Source of the DNA: Dimargaris cristalligena
Taxonomy: Eukaryota; Kickxellomycota; Dimargaritomycetes; Dimargaritales; Dimargaritaceae
Length of the DNA stretch: 16,337 bases
Direction: 5' to 3'
NCBI GenBank assembly: GCA_027576995.1
Contig: JANBQC010000614.1
Location: forward strand, 1 to 16,337
Under the pieces are notes generated by a model that worked only from the letters and a program-made list of their open reading frames with translations, searched no databases and had not been told where the DNA came from. Positions 9,732 to 16,337 of the stretch are shown here, piece after piece; position 1 is the stretch's first letter, and every line of letters begins with the position of its first letter. The translations under genes and the position numbers were made by a program.

Positions 9732-9760
9732 CCATCCCGACATGGATGTGGTCGGGATGG
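9732..9760. repeat. Perfect 10-bp inverted repeat (hairpin)
   Basis: CCATCCCGAC at 9732-9741 is followed by a 9-nt spacer and its exact reverse complement GTCGGGATGG at 9751-9760. The arms are GC-rich, so the hairpin would be stable in RNA or extruded DNA. An outer pair, GCCCAT just to the left and ATGGGC at about 9769-9774, could extend or compete with it. It lies far from any recognised gene. Confidence 0.85.
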
Positions 9761-10356
9761 TTACACGCATGGGCCTGATGATTCCACTACCAAGTTCTTA
9801 ATTGATTTTGGCCAAGGGAAACGAGGCCAAAAGGGAGAGGGAGGAGGAGGGGAGTGAAATAGCACCGGCGGAGGGGACAAGCAAGGCGAATAAATTAAAT
9901 AGGCTAATGGGGGTAGCCAGGGGTCGCGGGGAATATACCCATTGCACGAGGAAGCCGTAATAGGAAACTATTAGGCGGCCAAAGTAGTATCGACCGGAGA
10001 ATTAATTGACAATCCACATTGGCCGTTAAGGTTGGGCTCGATGGTCCAAAAACCCACTCCACCTGTTCACCAATCTCACACTGATTAAAACTCAGGTGGG
10101 ATTGGACTGACGAATTTGTCGATTATGTTTAGAGACTTGAAGGATCGGGAGAAGCGGCAAATTTCAATGTGCAATTCCGTGGTTTGACTTGGGTTATCAG
10201 CTACGATACATTCACCAGTCACGACCATAGTTCTAACCAGAGTAAGTGCAGTTGGGCCCCTATGGAGCACACGACTAAGGTATTATTTTGGAGGCAAGAC
10301 TCCCTTTGAGAATCCACCTCATCGCACCTACATAATGTACGGTTCTAACCCTAGCA

Positions 10357-10386
10357 TTATCGACATTCACATAAATATGTCGATAA
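10357..10386. repeat. Perfect 10-bp inverted repeat
   Basis: TTATCGACAT at 10357-10366 and ATGTCGATAA at 10377-10386 are exact reverse complements with a 10-nt spacer. Two half-sites with about two helical turns between their centres would suit a dimeric DNA-binding protein. A chance origin is possible. Confidence 0.8.
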
Positions 10387-10826
10387 GGTTAAATTACCCA
10401 TCCCTAATTGATTTCCATTAATTTAGCCAGCGAAGAACAGTCACTCCAATTTTAGCTCTACCGGATTGTTGCCAGCTCCAATTATCTTGATAATAGAGCA
10501 CATTGGGCCGATTTGGACAGGGCATTAACATTGGTGGAATGAGAGCATGCGCGGTCAACGAGCTACAACAGTTCCCTCACGAAACTGCCCATGTGCCAGC
10601 CGGTTCTCGGTAGTTTTTAAGGGACCTCCGGTCGCCCCGAAAGTAAGCTTAAATAAGAATTCGTAGATGGCCCACAGACTCCGATTACCCTCCTTTGAAC
10701 GGAAATGTAGACCAGTAGGCGCACGTTCGCTCCCTCTGTCCGGGGGGTGGTGTTGGCCGGTTACCAGTAGATCATCGGCTTTTATAAACTCCAAAAGACA
10801 AAAAATAATAATAATAAAAAGGCAAT

Positions 10827-10855
10827 GAGGAAATGAGGGAAAGAGGGAAAGAGGG
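10827..10855. repeat. Short tandem repeat, GAGGGAAA-like unit
   Basis: Three to four imperfect copies of an 8-bp unit (GAGGAAAT, GAGGGAAA, GAGGGAAA, GAGGG) lie next to an ATA/ATA-type triplet run at about 10803-10815. The minus strand is a pure pyrimidine tract, similar in character to the stretches upstream of the minus-strand genes here. Confidence 0.75.
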
Positions 10856-12000
10856 TGGTAGAGCACAACCAAACATCGATTTGTTCATCCGGTTGGCCAG
10901 CGATATTGAGAGTCGGCTTTACTATTATCCGGTGCAAGCCCTAATGGCCGCATGAGACGAAAATACAGAGCGCTGTGAACACAAGACAGCTAAATATTCC
11001 TCAAATTATTGTTCGGGAGAGGGAGGGGGAGTTAAAATCAATAGGGCTACTCATTCAACGATCTTGGTCTTTGAATATTATTATACAAAAAACGCATGGG
11101 TGAGTTGGTTCGCCAAAGTCGCCCCACTACCCCTGCTATTCACGATTCACGATACTTTGAACAACGGCCCAGCTACGGTTTGGTCTTTCAAGATCTTAAA
11201 GGAATGAAACCGAGCCGGTGGATGATACTATACCCGCCGAGTCGCAATGGGTGGGGAAATTGAATTCCAGCCCCAAGCCGCTTACCTCTTTATTTTACGC
11301 GTGAATCCCCCCCCTATCACTCGCAACCGCACCTACAATGTTGCTTTTATTCAGCAAAGTACCCTAATCGATGGTTAGGCCTAAGTTACTGGGGTTCCTC
11401 CGAGTTGTTCAGCCCCCATTCACATCCCGATTATTTCATCTGGGGTCTGCTCATGGCGGAATAGCATTGGCAATTTCAATATTCCACCATCCTCCCCCCT
11501 GTAGCCCACCAACACTTGTATATTCATTTTTCTATCCAGATTAAAAGACGAAATGGGCCAGCCCCATTGTGGCATGAGGGGGGAGGGAAATGAATAAGCC
11601 CGGCTATGTCCCCGTGTAATAGATTGACTCTGAAGGCCCCATCACGGTAGTTTGCACCTATTCGGAGTGAGCAGTAAAATGTTCTTCGCCCGAACGTATC
11701 GGGAGACCTTACGGTTGTCGCAATGGCCATCGATGAGCTATTTTTTCTGACTACTATGGAAGCACTGGCACCGCCTTACCATGCACCAAGGATATAGCTG
11801 CCATACCTCGGCCCAACTGCTCCTCTCGGACCGGAGGTTATACTGCGCCAGAATCGTGACATTAACTCAACTTGCGCTGCTGGTGTCTCCGTTTCGCGTA
11901 CGAAATGCTCCAGCAGGTACACGTGAAGTTCAGCCGCCTGACTCTGAATTATCGATGTTGTACCGCCACTTAACACTCCCAAAGCATCCTAGGTTTGACG

Positions 12001-12431
12001 GGAAGTACATTGTGTTATGGTCAATGTTACAACCTGACTAAATAACTGTCATTTTGCATTAAAGGGGCTGTCAGAGACTCGTATAGATCTTTTTACCTAC
12101 TGTTTGGCTCCCATAGCAACCACAAGTGGTGAGATGCCCATACCCAGCCTGCTGGGCTCTATGCTCTGTGGAGGAGGGTGTATGCAGCTGGGCTCATTTG
12201 GGTGCTGGCTATTGGCATGGCATCAGGCCAACTTAAACCCCACTGCTAAACATAAATTCAAAAGCTTAAGCTCCCGACCCATTAACGTTTATTTTGCCCC
12301 ATTCACGGGTTGTGTGCCTCCCAACGTTCTTCCTTCTGACCCTCGCCTACCCTACATTCCTTCAATTTGTACACCCCGCCCAACACTATTTTTATTTTAT
12401 TTTTTCTCTTGAGTACCGCGACTAACTCACC
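12001..12431 (+). promoter_or_regulatory. Presumed promoter and 5' UTR region of COA5
   Basis: The sequence directly upstream of the COA5 start turns strongly pyrimidine-rich on the coding strand from about 12300, ending in a T-rich tract before GACTAACTCACC and the ATG. This is the position and composition expected of a fungal 5' UTR and core promoter. No discrete TATA box or regulator site was identified. An open frame at 12104-12412 has no ATG at its beginning and no recognisable domain. Confidence 0.4.
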
Positions 12432-12909
12432 ATGCCCACCACCTGCCAAGCGATACGCGAATCTATGATCGAATGCATCCTGAAGACCGACTGCGTTCGA
12501 ATTCAAAAGCACACCGTCAAGGAATGTCTACAGAAGCCCGAACTTACCCAAACTTTACCCGAGGATTGCCAGGCGATTCGACGGAGTTTCGTAGAATGCA
12601 AACGTAGCTTGGTAAGTTACTATTATTCTTATTATTCTTATTATTATCGCACCATTCTCAGTCGGTGCATGTCAATGGGTGCTCACCCGTCTGCATTTCG
12701 CCAGCAGTACCTTTTTGGGCAGGAATCTATTTGTTCTCGCATATCCTTCGGTCCACGGGTGGAGGAGGTAAAAGGGAGGGGACCCCACTTGATACGTTTT
12801 GATTCTAACTTAGCTAATATAAGACCGTGCTGCATTCATCTACCCTCTTGTGTTTGCCATTCTCCAGTTAGATATGCGGCGGCGTTTCCGTGGCCCAAAG
12901 GCCCACTGA
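12432..12909 (+). CDS. PET191: COA5/Pet191 cytochrome c oxidase assembly factor (two exons)
   Basis: The coding sequence is the join of 12432-12611 and 12868-12909, giving 73 residues. It is a twin CX9C protein of the Pet191/COA5 family, needed for cytochrome c oxidase assembly and oxidised in the mitochondrial intermembrane space by the Mia40 pathway. The paired motifs are C5-X9-C15 and C46-X9-C56, with further cysteines at 21 and 32. The family hallmarks SDC-like (TDC at 19-21) and VECKRSL (54-60) are present. Exon 2 supplies LDMRRRFRGPKAH, the conserved basic C-terminus of the family (human COA5 ends in a similar RxRFRGRKGY). The splice is in phase 0. Without it the frame reads through into a long Tyr/Ser tail that no homologue has. 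The length matches the family. It is the only plus-strand gene recognised in the window. Confidence 0.93.
12612..12867 (+). other. Intron of COA5/PET191
   Basis: This 256-nt intron begins with the strong donor GTAAGT, has a TTCTAACTT branch-like site near 12804 and ends with a pyrimidine-rich tract and TTCTCCAG. Splicing restores the conserved family C-terminus, which strongly supports it. Its first part carries the 9-bp tandem repeat at 12621-12647. Confidence 0.9.
12621..12647. repeat. Three tandem copies of a 9-bp unit in the COA5 intron
   Basis: TATTATTCT, TATTATTCT and TATTATTAT follow each other without gaps, beginning a few bases after the splice donor. The 27-bp tract stays in frame with exon 1, so unspliced reading produces a Tyr/Ser run. 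Confidence 0.9.
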
Positions 12910-13635
12910 TTACTGAATACACCAGCAATCAATCGTTAAAATGACCTACATTATTATTTCGTCCAAGGGAGCGGGAAGTTATTTTATTTTTTTAAGACCC
13001 GTAGCCGGTATTGGGTAAAACTCTTTCGGGCATGATTATGTCTTTACCAAATAGATACATTGTACTAATAAGATACGTAGGGTAGTAAGTGATATTACGG
13101 AAATCAGGAGAATACAGCTTATAGACTCAACAAACCGCAGCTACAACCACCATGGTATTTACGGTACTTGGGGTATGGGTTATCACCGGAATGCCTCCGT
13201 ATTTACAAGTGGCCGAAAATGAGGGTGTTTTACGAGATCTTAGTTAATATCGCTGATTACTGTATAATGAAGCATCCACTGTAATTGGCATTGCTTGTTC
13301 TAGGGCAATTTTCCCCGAACTCGCTTTTAATTGCCCAGTGACACATGCTACCAACCCATTGCATTGGGATAAATGATTCAAATTGTTTACTGTGAGATGA
13401 CCGAAGCAAGTAGAGATTACATAATATGCGAAAGGCCCACCAAAACGGAGCAAATTACACACAAGGGTGGGGGTGGATAAATATGAAACGCGGTTCGCCA
13501 AGGGTTGGTTGACTGTTGGTCAGCCGGACAATGTGGTTTTCGGGACTGTGTTTCATTGATTAGCAATGGCTTTAGTTCTCGTCTTTGCTGGACTCGCAAC
13601 ACTGCTTGGTGGGAGACTGAAGATATAATAAATGA

Positions 13636-13668
13636 GGGGAGGGGGAGTGAGGGGGGGTGCAGAAGGGG
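13636..13668 (+). other. Candidate G-quadruplex
   Basis: Four G-runs of 4, 5, 7 and 4 are separated by loops of 1, 5 and 7 nt, which fits the standard G-quadruplex pattern (four or more runs of at least three G, loops 1-7). It is in the gap between two convergent genes. Folding is not proved. Confidence 0.6.
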
Positions 13669-14083
13669 TGATATAAACCCCCGCACAAGAAGCACAGTCA
13701 CAATGTGCACCGATTCCTAAAATGGCTTAGGCCAGCCTGTTACAATCAACATAGTTACCAATACGGCCTTGAATGGGAAGTAATTGGGATATATAGGATC
13801 ATCTAGGGAGGGGAAGGGGGAGGAGGACTTTAGGAGTTGCCGAATAGTAAACTGAGCGGGAGCTATACTACCCATGCCATCTGCCTATTTGACGTCAGAC
13901 AACTAATTGATCTACGCCAATAAATTGCTGTTGAATACCTACTTGCCCAAACAGTACATCTACCCCTCCTTCCGTTTACAGAGCTTGCTAATGGAAACGA
14001 TTGGCCTCGCTGTCCACCAGTAGAATCGGGCTGACTTCCTGGTTAAAAGGCAGTATAGTACTACTTGGGGGATCGACGTGTGC

Positions 14084-14095
14084 AGTGCATGCACT
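14084..14095. repeat. 12-bp perfect palindrome AGTGCATGCACT
   Basis: The sequence equals its own reverse complement over 12 bp. It could be a symmetric protein-binding site. A palindrome of this length has an appreciable chance of arising randomly in 16 kb. Confidence 0.7.
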
Positions 14096-14348
14096 AAGCG
14101 AGAACTAAATATTTCAATGACGAAAAAATGTGGACGACGGCCAACATGTACTCAAAGCAGAAATACTATTGTTGAATATAGATGGGAGGGGAGAGGTAAG
14201 CAATGAATAAAAAAAACATAGCCTGTCAAATTAGTAAGGACACAGAGTAGTAGGAGGAATGGGGTACGGCGGGGAAGCGGGCGTAGGGTATAGTCTGTAA
14301 AGGGGTGTTAAGGACATGGTGGAAAGGCAATAATAAAAATAAGAAAGC

Positions 14349-14370
14349 AAAAAAACCCAGTGGTTTTTTT
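14349..14370. repeat. Hairpin with A-run and T-run arms, downstream of the septin gene
   Basis: AAAAAAACC and GGTTTTTTT are exact reverse complements around a 4-nt loop (CAGT). The shape resembles a bidirectional terminator hairpin, but bacterial-type intrinsic termination does not apply to RNA polymerase II genes. It lies about 210-230 nt beyond the septin stop, in the presumed 3' UTR or just past it. Confidence 0.75.
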
Positions 14371-14582
14371 AAATGGCACAAAAGAACTGACATGAAATTG
14401 ATGCTGATAATAAGCTAGTTATAAAATGGAGGGGGGGATATACTGTAGCAGGAAGATAAAAATACTGGGAGGCCCCCCACCATATCATAAATGTAACCGT
14501 ACGGAGGGGAGGATTTTACGACAAAACAAAGTAGGAGAGGGGGGAGAGAGTAAAGATTTTGACAGTCATCAGCTCAACCGGG

Positions 14583-16076
14583 TCAAACTTGGCGATGACC
14601 ATTAAGTTCCAGGGCGGAGCTATTAAAGGCATTACGGAGCTTCAGGGATCCGCACCGTTGCAGCAAGTCATCCCGTTTCTTCGACTGCAGTTGGCGGCAC
14701 CGGTACTCCTCGTAAATGGATGACACGGTATGCTGGCGCAACATATCCCGGTGACTCTCCAGGAGCATGGTGCGCAGGACGGCAAAGTCGCTCTGGTCGG
14801 GATCCATGCAGTCAATCCGGCCCCAGGGGTAACACCGTCCCAGGAAATCCGGGTGTTTGTCGAACGTCCGCGCTAAATTGGCCAATACGGAACGGAAACC
14901 GGGGAGGTTTTTCTCCTGGGCACCGGTGGTTTCAAACGCGGATAGGGCGACGGGGTCAATGGGCTCGTGGTTGAAAAGGAAGAAGGGCATCATCAGGGTA
15001 GGCCCCGCTCCTTCCCCGCCCTTGTCTCCCGGCATCGGGAAGGTGATACTGTCCCGACTCATGGTCAGCGGAACATCGCCCGTCATGGACTCGTTCGCGT
15101 CCACCGAGTCGCCCGGTAGGTCAAAGAGACTCACCTGGTCGGCGTGGCGTTTCATACTGTTGATGAATTCGAGCTGGAACTGGAGTTTCTGGGTCAGCGT
15201 AATGAGATCGGACTTGCCGACCACCGGGATCAGATTAACGCGGGTGCCCAATTCCTTGATGATGGGGATATCGGTGGCCCGGTATTCATTGTGCAGTGGG
15301 TCCATAAAGTAGAGGCAGGCGTGCACAATCAAGTTGGGGGCGTATTTGTCCCGACGCACTTTGAGTTCCTCAATCACACGGCTATCCATTTGTTCTTCGA
15401 GAAAGGCAACCAGGTTGGTGCAGACGCGGGCGGCATCTTCGCCGTTATCGTCGGCGACCCAGCCCGGGGTGTCGATCAAATTGAGTAGGATGGGTTCGTC
15501 AAACTCGTCCACGGTCAGCGTCTGCATGGAAATTCCGTCGGTCAGCATGCGAGGGGTAGCGGCCGGCTGAGTGGGGGTGTTGGGGGCCGACTGGTACTGG
15601 GGGGTGGGGGACGGGAAGCCGTTGGTAGGGCGGGGGGAGACGGGGCTCTGCGGGCCGGTGGGCCGACGCGACACGGGCGAACTTCTGCTGCTGCTGCTGG
15701 ACGTGGGTTTGTGGGCGTCGCCGATGAAATGGGAGCGGCGGAGGCTGTTTTTGAGATCCAGCTGGGTGGCATGGGCCGAGGCCAGGGAGGCACTCAGGGT
15801 CTGGAGGAAGGACGTCTTACCGGAGCCGCGGGGACCCACCACCATCAGGTTGAAGTAGTCAATGATGTGACGACCGCGAACCCGGGGCTTACTGCGCTTG
15901 AAGTTGCGCAGGAGGGGATTGTCGGGACCCTCAGAACCCAGGGCGCCCGCGCTTCTGGGTGCGTCAGCAGTGACGGGACGGCGGGGGTTGACGTGAGCGG
16001 CTAAGGACGGTGGCACGGCCCTGGCGGGCGGCATGGTCGATAGGTGCGGGGGCATCGGGCGGTGTTGACCAATCAT
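14583..16076 (-). CDS. Divergent septin GTPase with two internal inserts
   Basis: The 497-residue product is a septin, a GTP-binding protein that forms filaments at the cell cortex, septum and hyphal base. Visible in order are a basic stretch (FKRSKPRVRGRH, 59-70) before the P-loop, Walker A GPRGSGKT (81-88), DTPG of the G3 switch (202-205), HACLYFMDP (252-260), GKSD at the G4 position (287-290, usually AKAD), and the septin-specific region from about 412 to 460 (YPWGRID, SDFAVLRTMLLESHRDMLRQHT, YEEYR). Two inserts are unusual: a Ser/Pro/Thr-rich segment at about 118-176 between the P-loop and switch I, and a polar segment at about 318-360 after G4. No clear C-terminal coiled coil follows the septin element, unlike Cdc3/Cdc11/Cdc12 types. 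The P-loop differs from GESGLGKS of core septins, recalling the divergent AspE-like group, though this is an inference. One exon, with a real ATG start. Confidence 0.9.
   Translation of the reverse strand: MIGQHRPMPPHLSTMPPARAVPPSLAAHVNPRRPVTADAPRSAGALGSEGPDNPLLRNFKRSKPRVRGRHIIDYFNLMVVGPRGSGKTSFLQTLSASLASAHATQLDLKNSLRRSHFIGDAHKPTSSSSSRSSPVSRRPTGPQSPVSPRPTNGFPSPTPQYQSAPNTPTQPAATPRMLTDGISMQTLTVDEFDEPILLNLIDTPGWVADDNGEDAARVCTNLVAFLEEQMDSRVIEELKVRRDKYAPNLIVHACLYFMDPLHNEYRATDIPIIKELGTRVNLIPVVGKSDLITLTQKLQFQLEFINSMKRHADQVSLFDLPGDSVDANESMTGDVPLTMSRDSITFPMPGDKGGEGAGPTLMMPFFLFNHEPIDPVALSAFETTGAQEKNLPGFRSVLANLARTFDKHPDFLGRCYPWGRIDCMDPDQSDFAVLRTMLLESHRDMLRQHTVSSIYEEYRCRQLQSKKRDDLLQRCGSLKLRNAFNSSALELNGHRQV
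15628..15654 (+). other. Candidate G-quadruplex on the template strand of the septin gene
   Basis: G-runs of 3, 6, 4 and 3 with loops of 1, 4 and 6 nt fit the standard pattern, and more G-runs flank it on the left (15597-15615). The minus (coding) strand is C-rich here and encodes the Pro-rich part of the septin insert. The top strand is the transcription template, so a folded form would face the polymerase. Confidence 0.55.
15685..15699. repeat. (CTG)5 triplet repeat inside the septin gene
   Basis: Five CTG units on the top strand are read on the minus strand as AGC codons and give part of the polyserine run near residues 126-130 of the septin insert. It is a possible site of length variation. 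Confidence 0.85.
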
Positions 16077-16118
16077 GCTGTAGACAGGGTTCGGAGAAGA
16101 AAAGGGTTCTTGTTATAA

Positions 16119-16140
16119 ATATATATATATATATATATAT
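16119..16140. repeat. (AT)11 microsatellite upstream of the septin gene
   Basis: Eleven AT units lie about 45-65 nt upstream of the septin ATG, in the presumed 5' UTR or core promoter. The tract is alternating purine-pyrimidine and easily melted. Length variation could affect transcription start. Confidence 0.9.
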
Positions 16141-16337
16141 GTTTGCCTGATAAAACAGGGACGATAAATATAAATATTGGAATGTAAATATAGGACGGAA
16201 AAGACCGGGTCCGAACGGCGCCAGGTGGGACTAAGGGGAAAATAGAGCACAGGGAGTAGCGACAGAATATACACCCAGAGTTGGTGGAGATGAGCCACAG
16301 AGTAGAAAAAGACCACAGTAGCGACGAGGTGGTGGGT
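16141..16337 (-). promoter_or_regulatory. Presumed upstream region of the septin gene, cut by the window edge
   Basis: No gene is recognised between the AT tract and the window end. The minus strand is mildly pyrimidine-rich, as upstream of the other minus-strand genes. The open frame at 16113-16316 on the minus strand translates the AT tract as alternating Ile-Tyr and is not credible as a gene. Confidence 0.35.

Larger units (their letters stand above)
9701..12000. other. Gene-poor region with inverted repeats, no gene recognised
   Basis: No supported gene. Composition is more balanced than to the left. The stretch contains two perfect inverted repeats (listed separately), an AT-rich triplet run next to GAGGGAAA repeats near 10803-10856, and two neighbouring short minus-strand frames at 11524-11730 (ATG start) and 11776-11982 (TTG start) that match nothing I know. 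No tRNA boxes or transposon protein motifs were found. Confidence 0.45.
12910..14582. other. Convergent intergenic region between COA5 and the septin gene
   Basis: COA5 and the septin gene point towards each other across this 1.7-kb gap, so it should contain both 3' UTRs. The left part is AT-rich and balanced. From about 13600 the top strand becomes strongly purine- and G-rich. No canonical AATAAA is seen close to either stop in the right orientation. The open frames at 13244-13501, 13417-13710 and 13505-13720 overlap one another on opposite strands and show no domain. Confidence 0.5.

Noticed and set aside
10555..10872. Minus-strand frame of 105 codons with a signal-peptide-like hydrophobic start
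   Set aside because: It starts with TTG, and the nearby ATG is in another frame that stops soon. The hydrophobic run comes from the ATT/TTT repeats and CT-rich tract rather than from a recognisable protein.
12612..12944. COA5 continuing as a 170-residue protein without splicing
   Set aside because: The tail is a Tyr/Ser repeat translation with no family counterpart, while splicing restores the conserved C-terminus exactly in phase.
14720..16004. Several plus-strand frames opposite the septin gene
   Set aside because: They are antisense shadows of the GC-rich septin coding sequence. The septin motifs are unambiguous on the minus strand.
1..16337. CRISPR array, prokaryotic operon or defence system
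   Set aside because: The window is eukaryotic with spliceosomal introns. No regularly spaced direct repeats, Shine-Dalgarno-led gene runs or defence-protein motifs are present.

Overview
The window looks like nuclear DNA from a fungus. The evidence is a septin, an Rvs161/Hob3-type BAR protein (a fungal branch of the amphiphysin family), and spliceosomal introns with GT donors, CTAAC/CTAAT-like branch sites and AG acceptors. Long protein inserts, sparse genes and unusual intergenic DNA suggest an early-diverging (non-Dikarya) lineage, possibly Zoopagomycota/Dimargaritales-like. That placement is an inference from general character, not from a marker gene.

Five protein genes are supported, covering about 5.3 kb (roughly a third of the window). 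From left to right they are: SDHAF2/SDH5, the succinate dehydrogenase flavinylation factor (minus, 1865-2587); an RVS161/HOB3-like BAR protein (minus, 3365-4249); an unrecognised three-exon gene for a secreted-N-terminus seven-helix membrane protein (minus, join of 7573-6574, 6373-6246 and 6143-5340); COA5/PET191, a cytochrome c oxidase assembly factor in two exons (plus, 12432-12611 and 12868-12909); and a divergent septin GTPase (minus, 14583-16076). Two are mitochondrial respiratory-chain assembly factors and two act at the plasma membrane, cytoskeleton and cortex. I see no operon-like or cluster logic; their proximity may be chance.

The other two thirds are non-coding or unrecognised. Stretches 1-1864, about 2.6-3.36 kb, 4.25-5.34 kb, 7.6-12.4 kb and 12.9-14.6 kb hold only short or non-ATG open frames. 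I found no tRNA, rRNA, CRISPR, transposase or reverse transcriptase. They do hold perfect inverted repeats (9732-9760, 10357-10386, 14349-14370), a candidate G-quadruplex (13636-13668), AT microsatellites, and a strong purine bias on the top strand between about 7.6 and 9.7 kb.

The most interesting item is the seven-helix protein. It appears only after two introns are removed. It joins a signal peptide, a low-complexity ectodomain with a possible protease-associated (PA)-like fold, seven hydrophobic helices and a hydrophilic tail: a receptor-like layout that I cannot assign to a named family.
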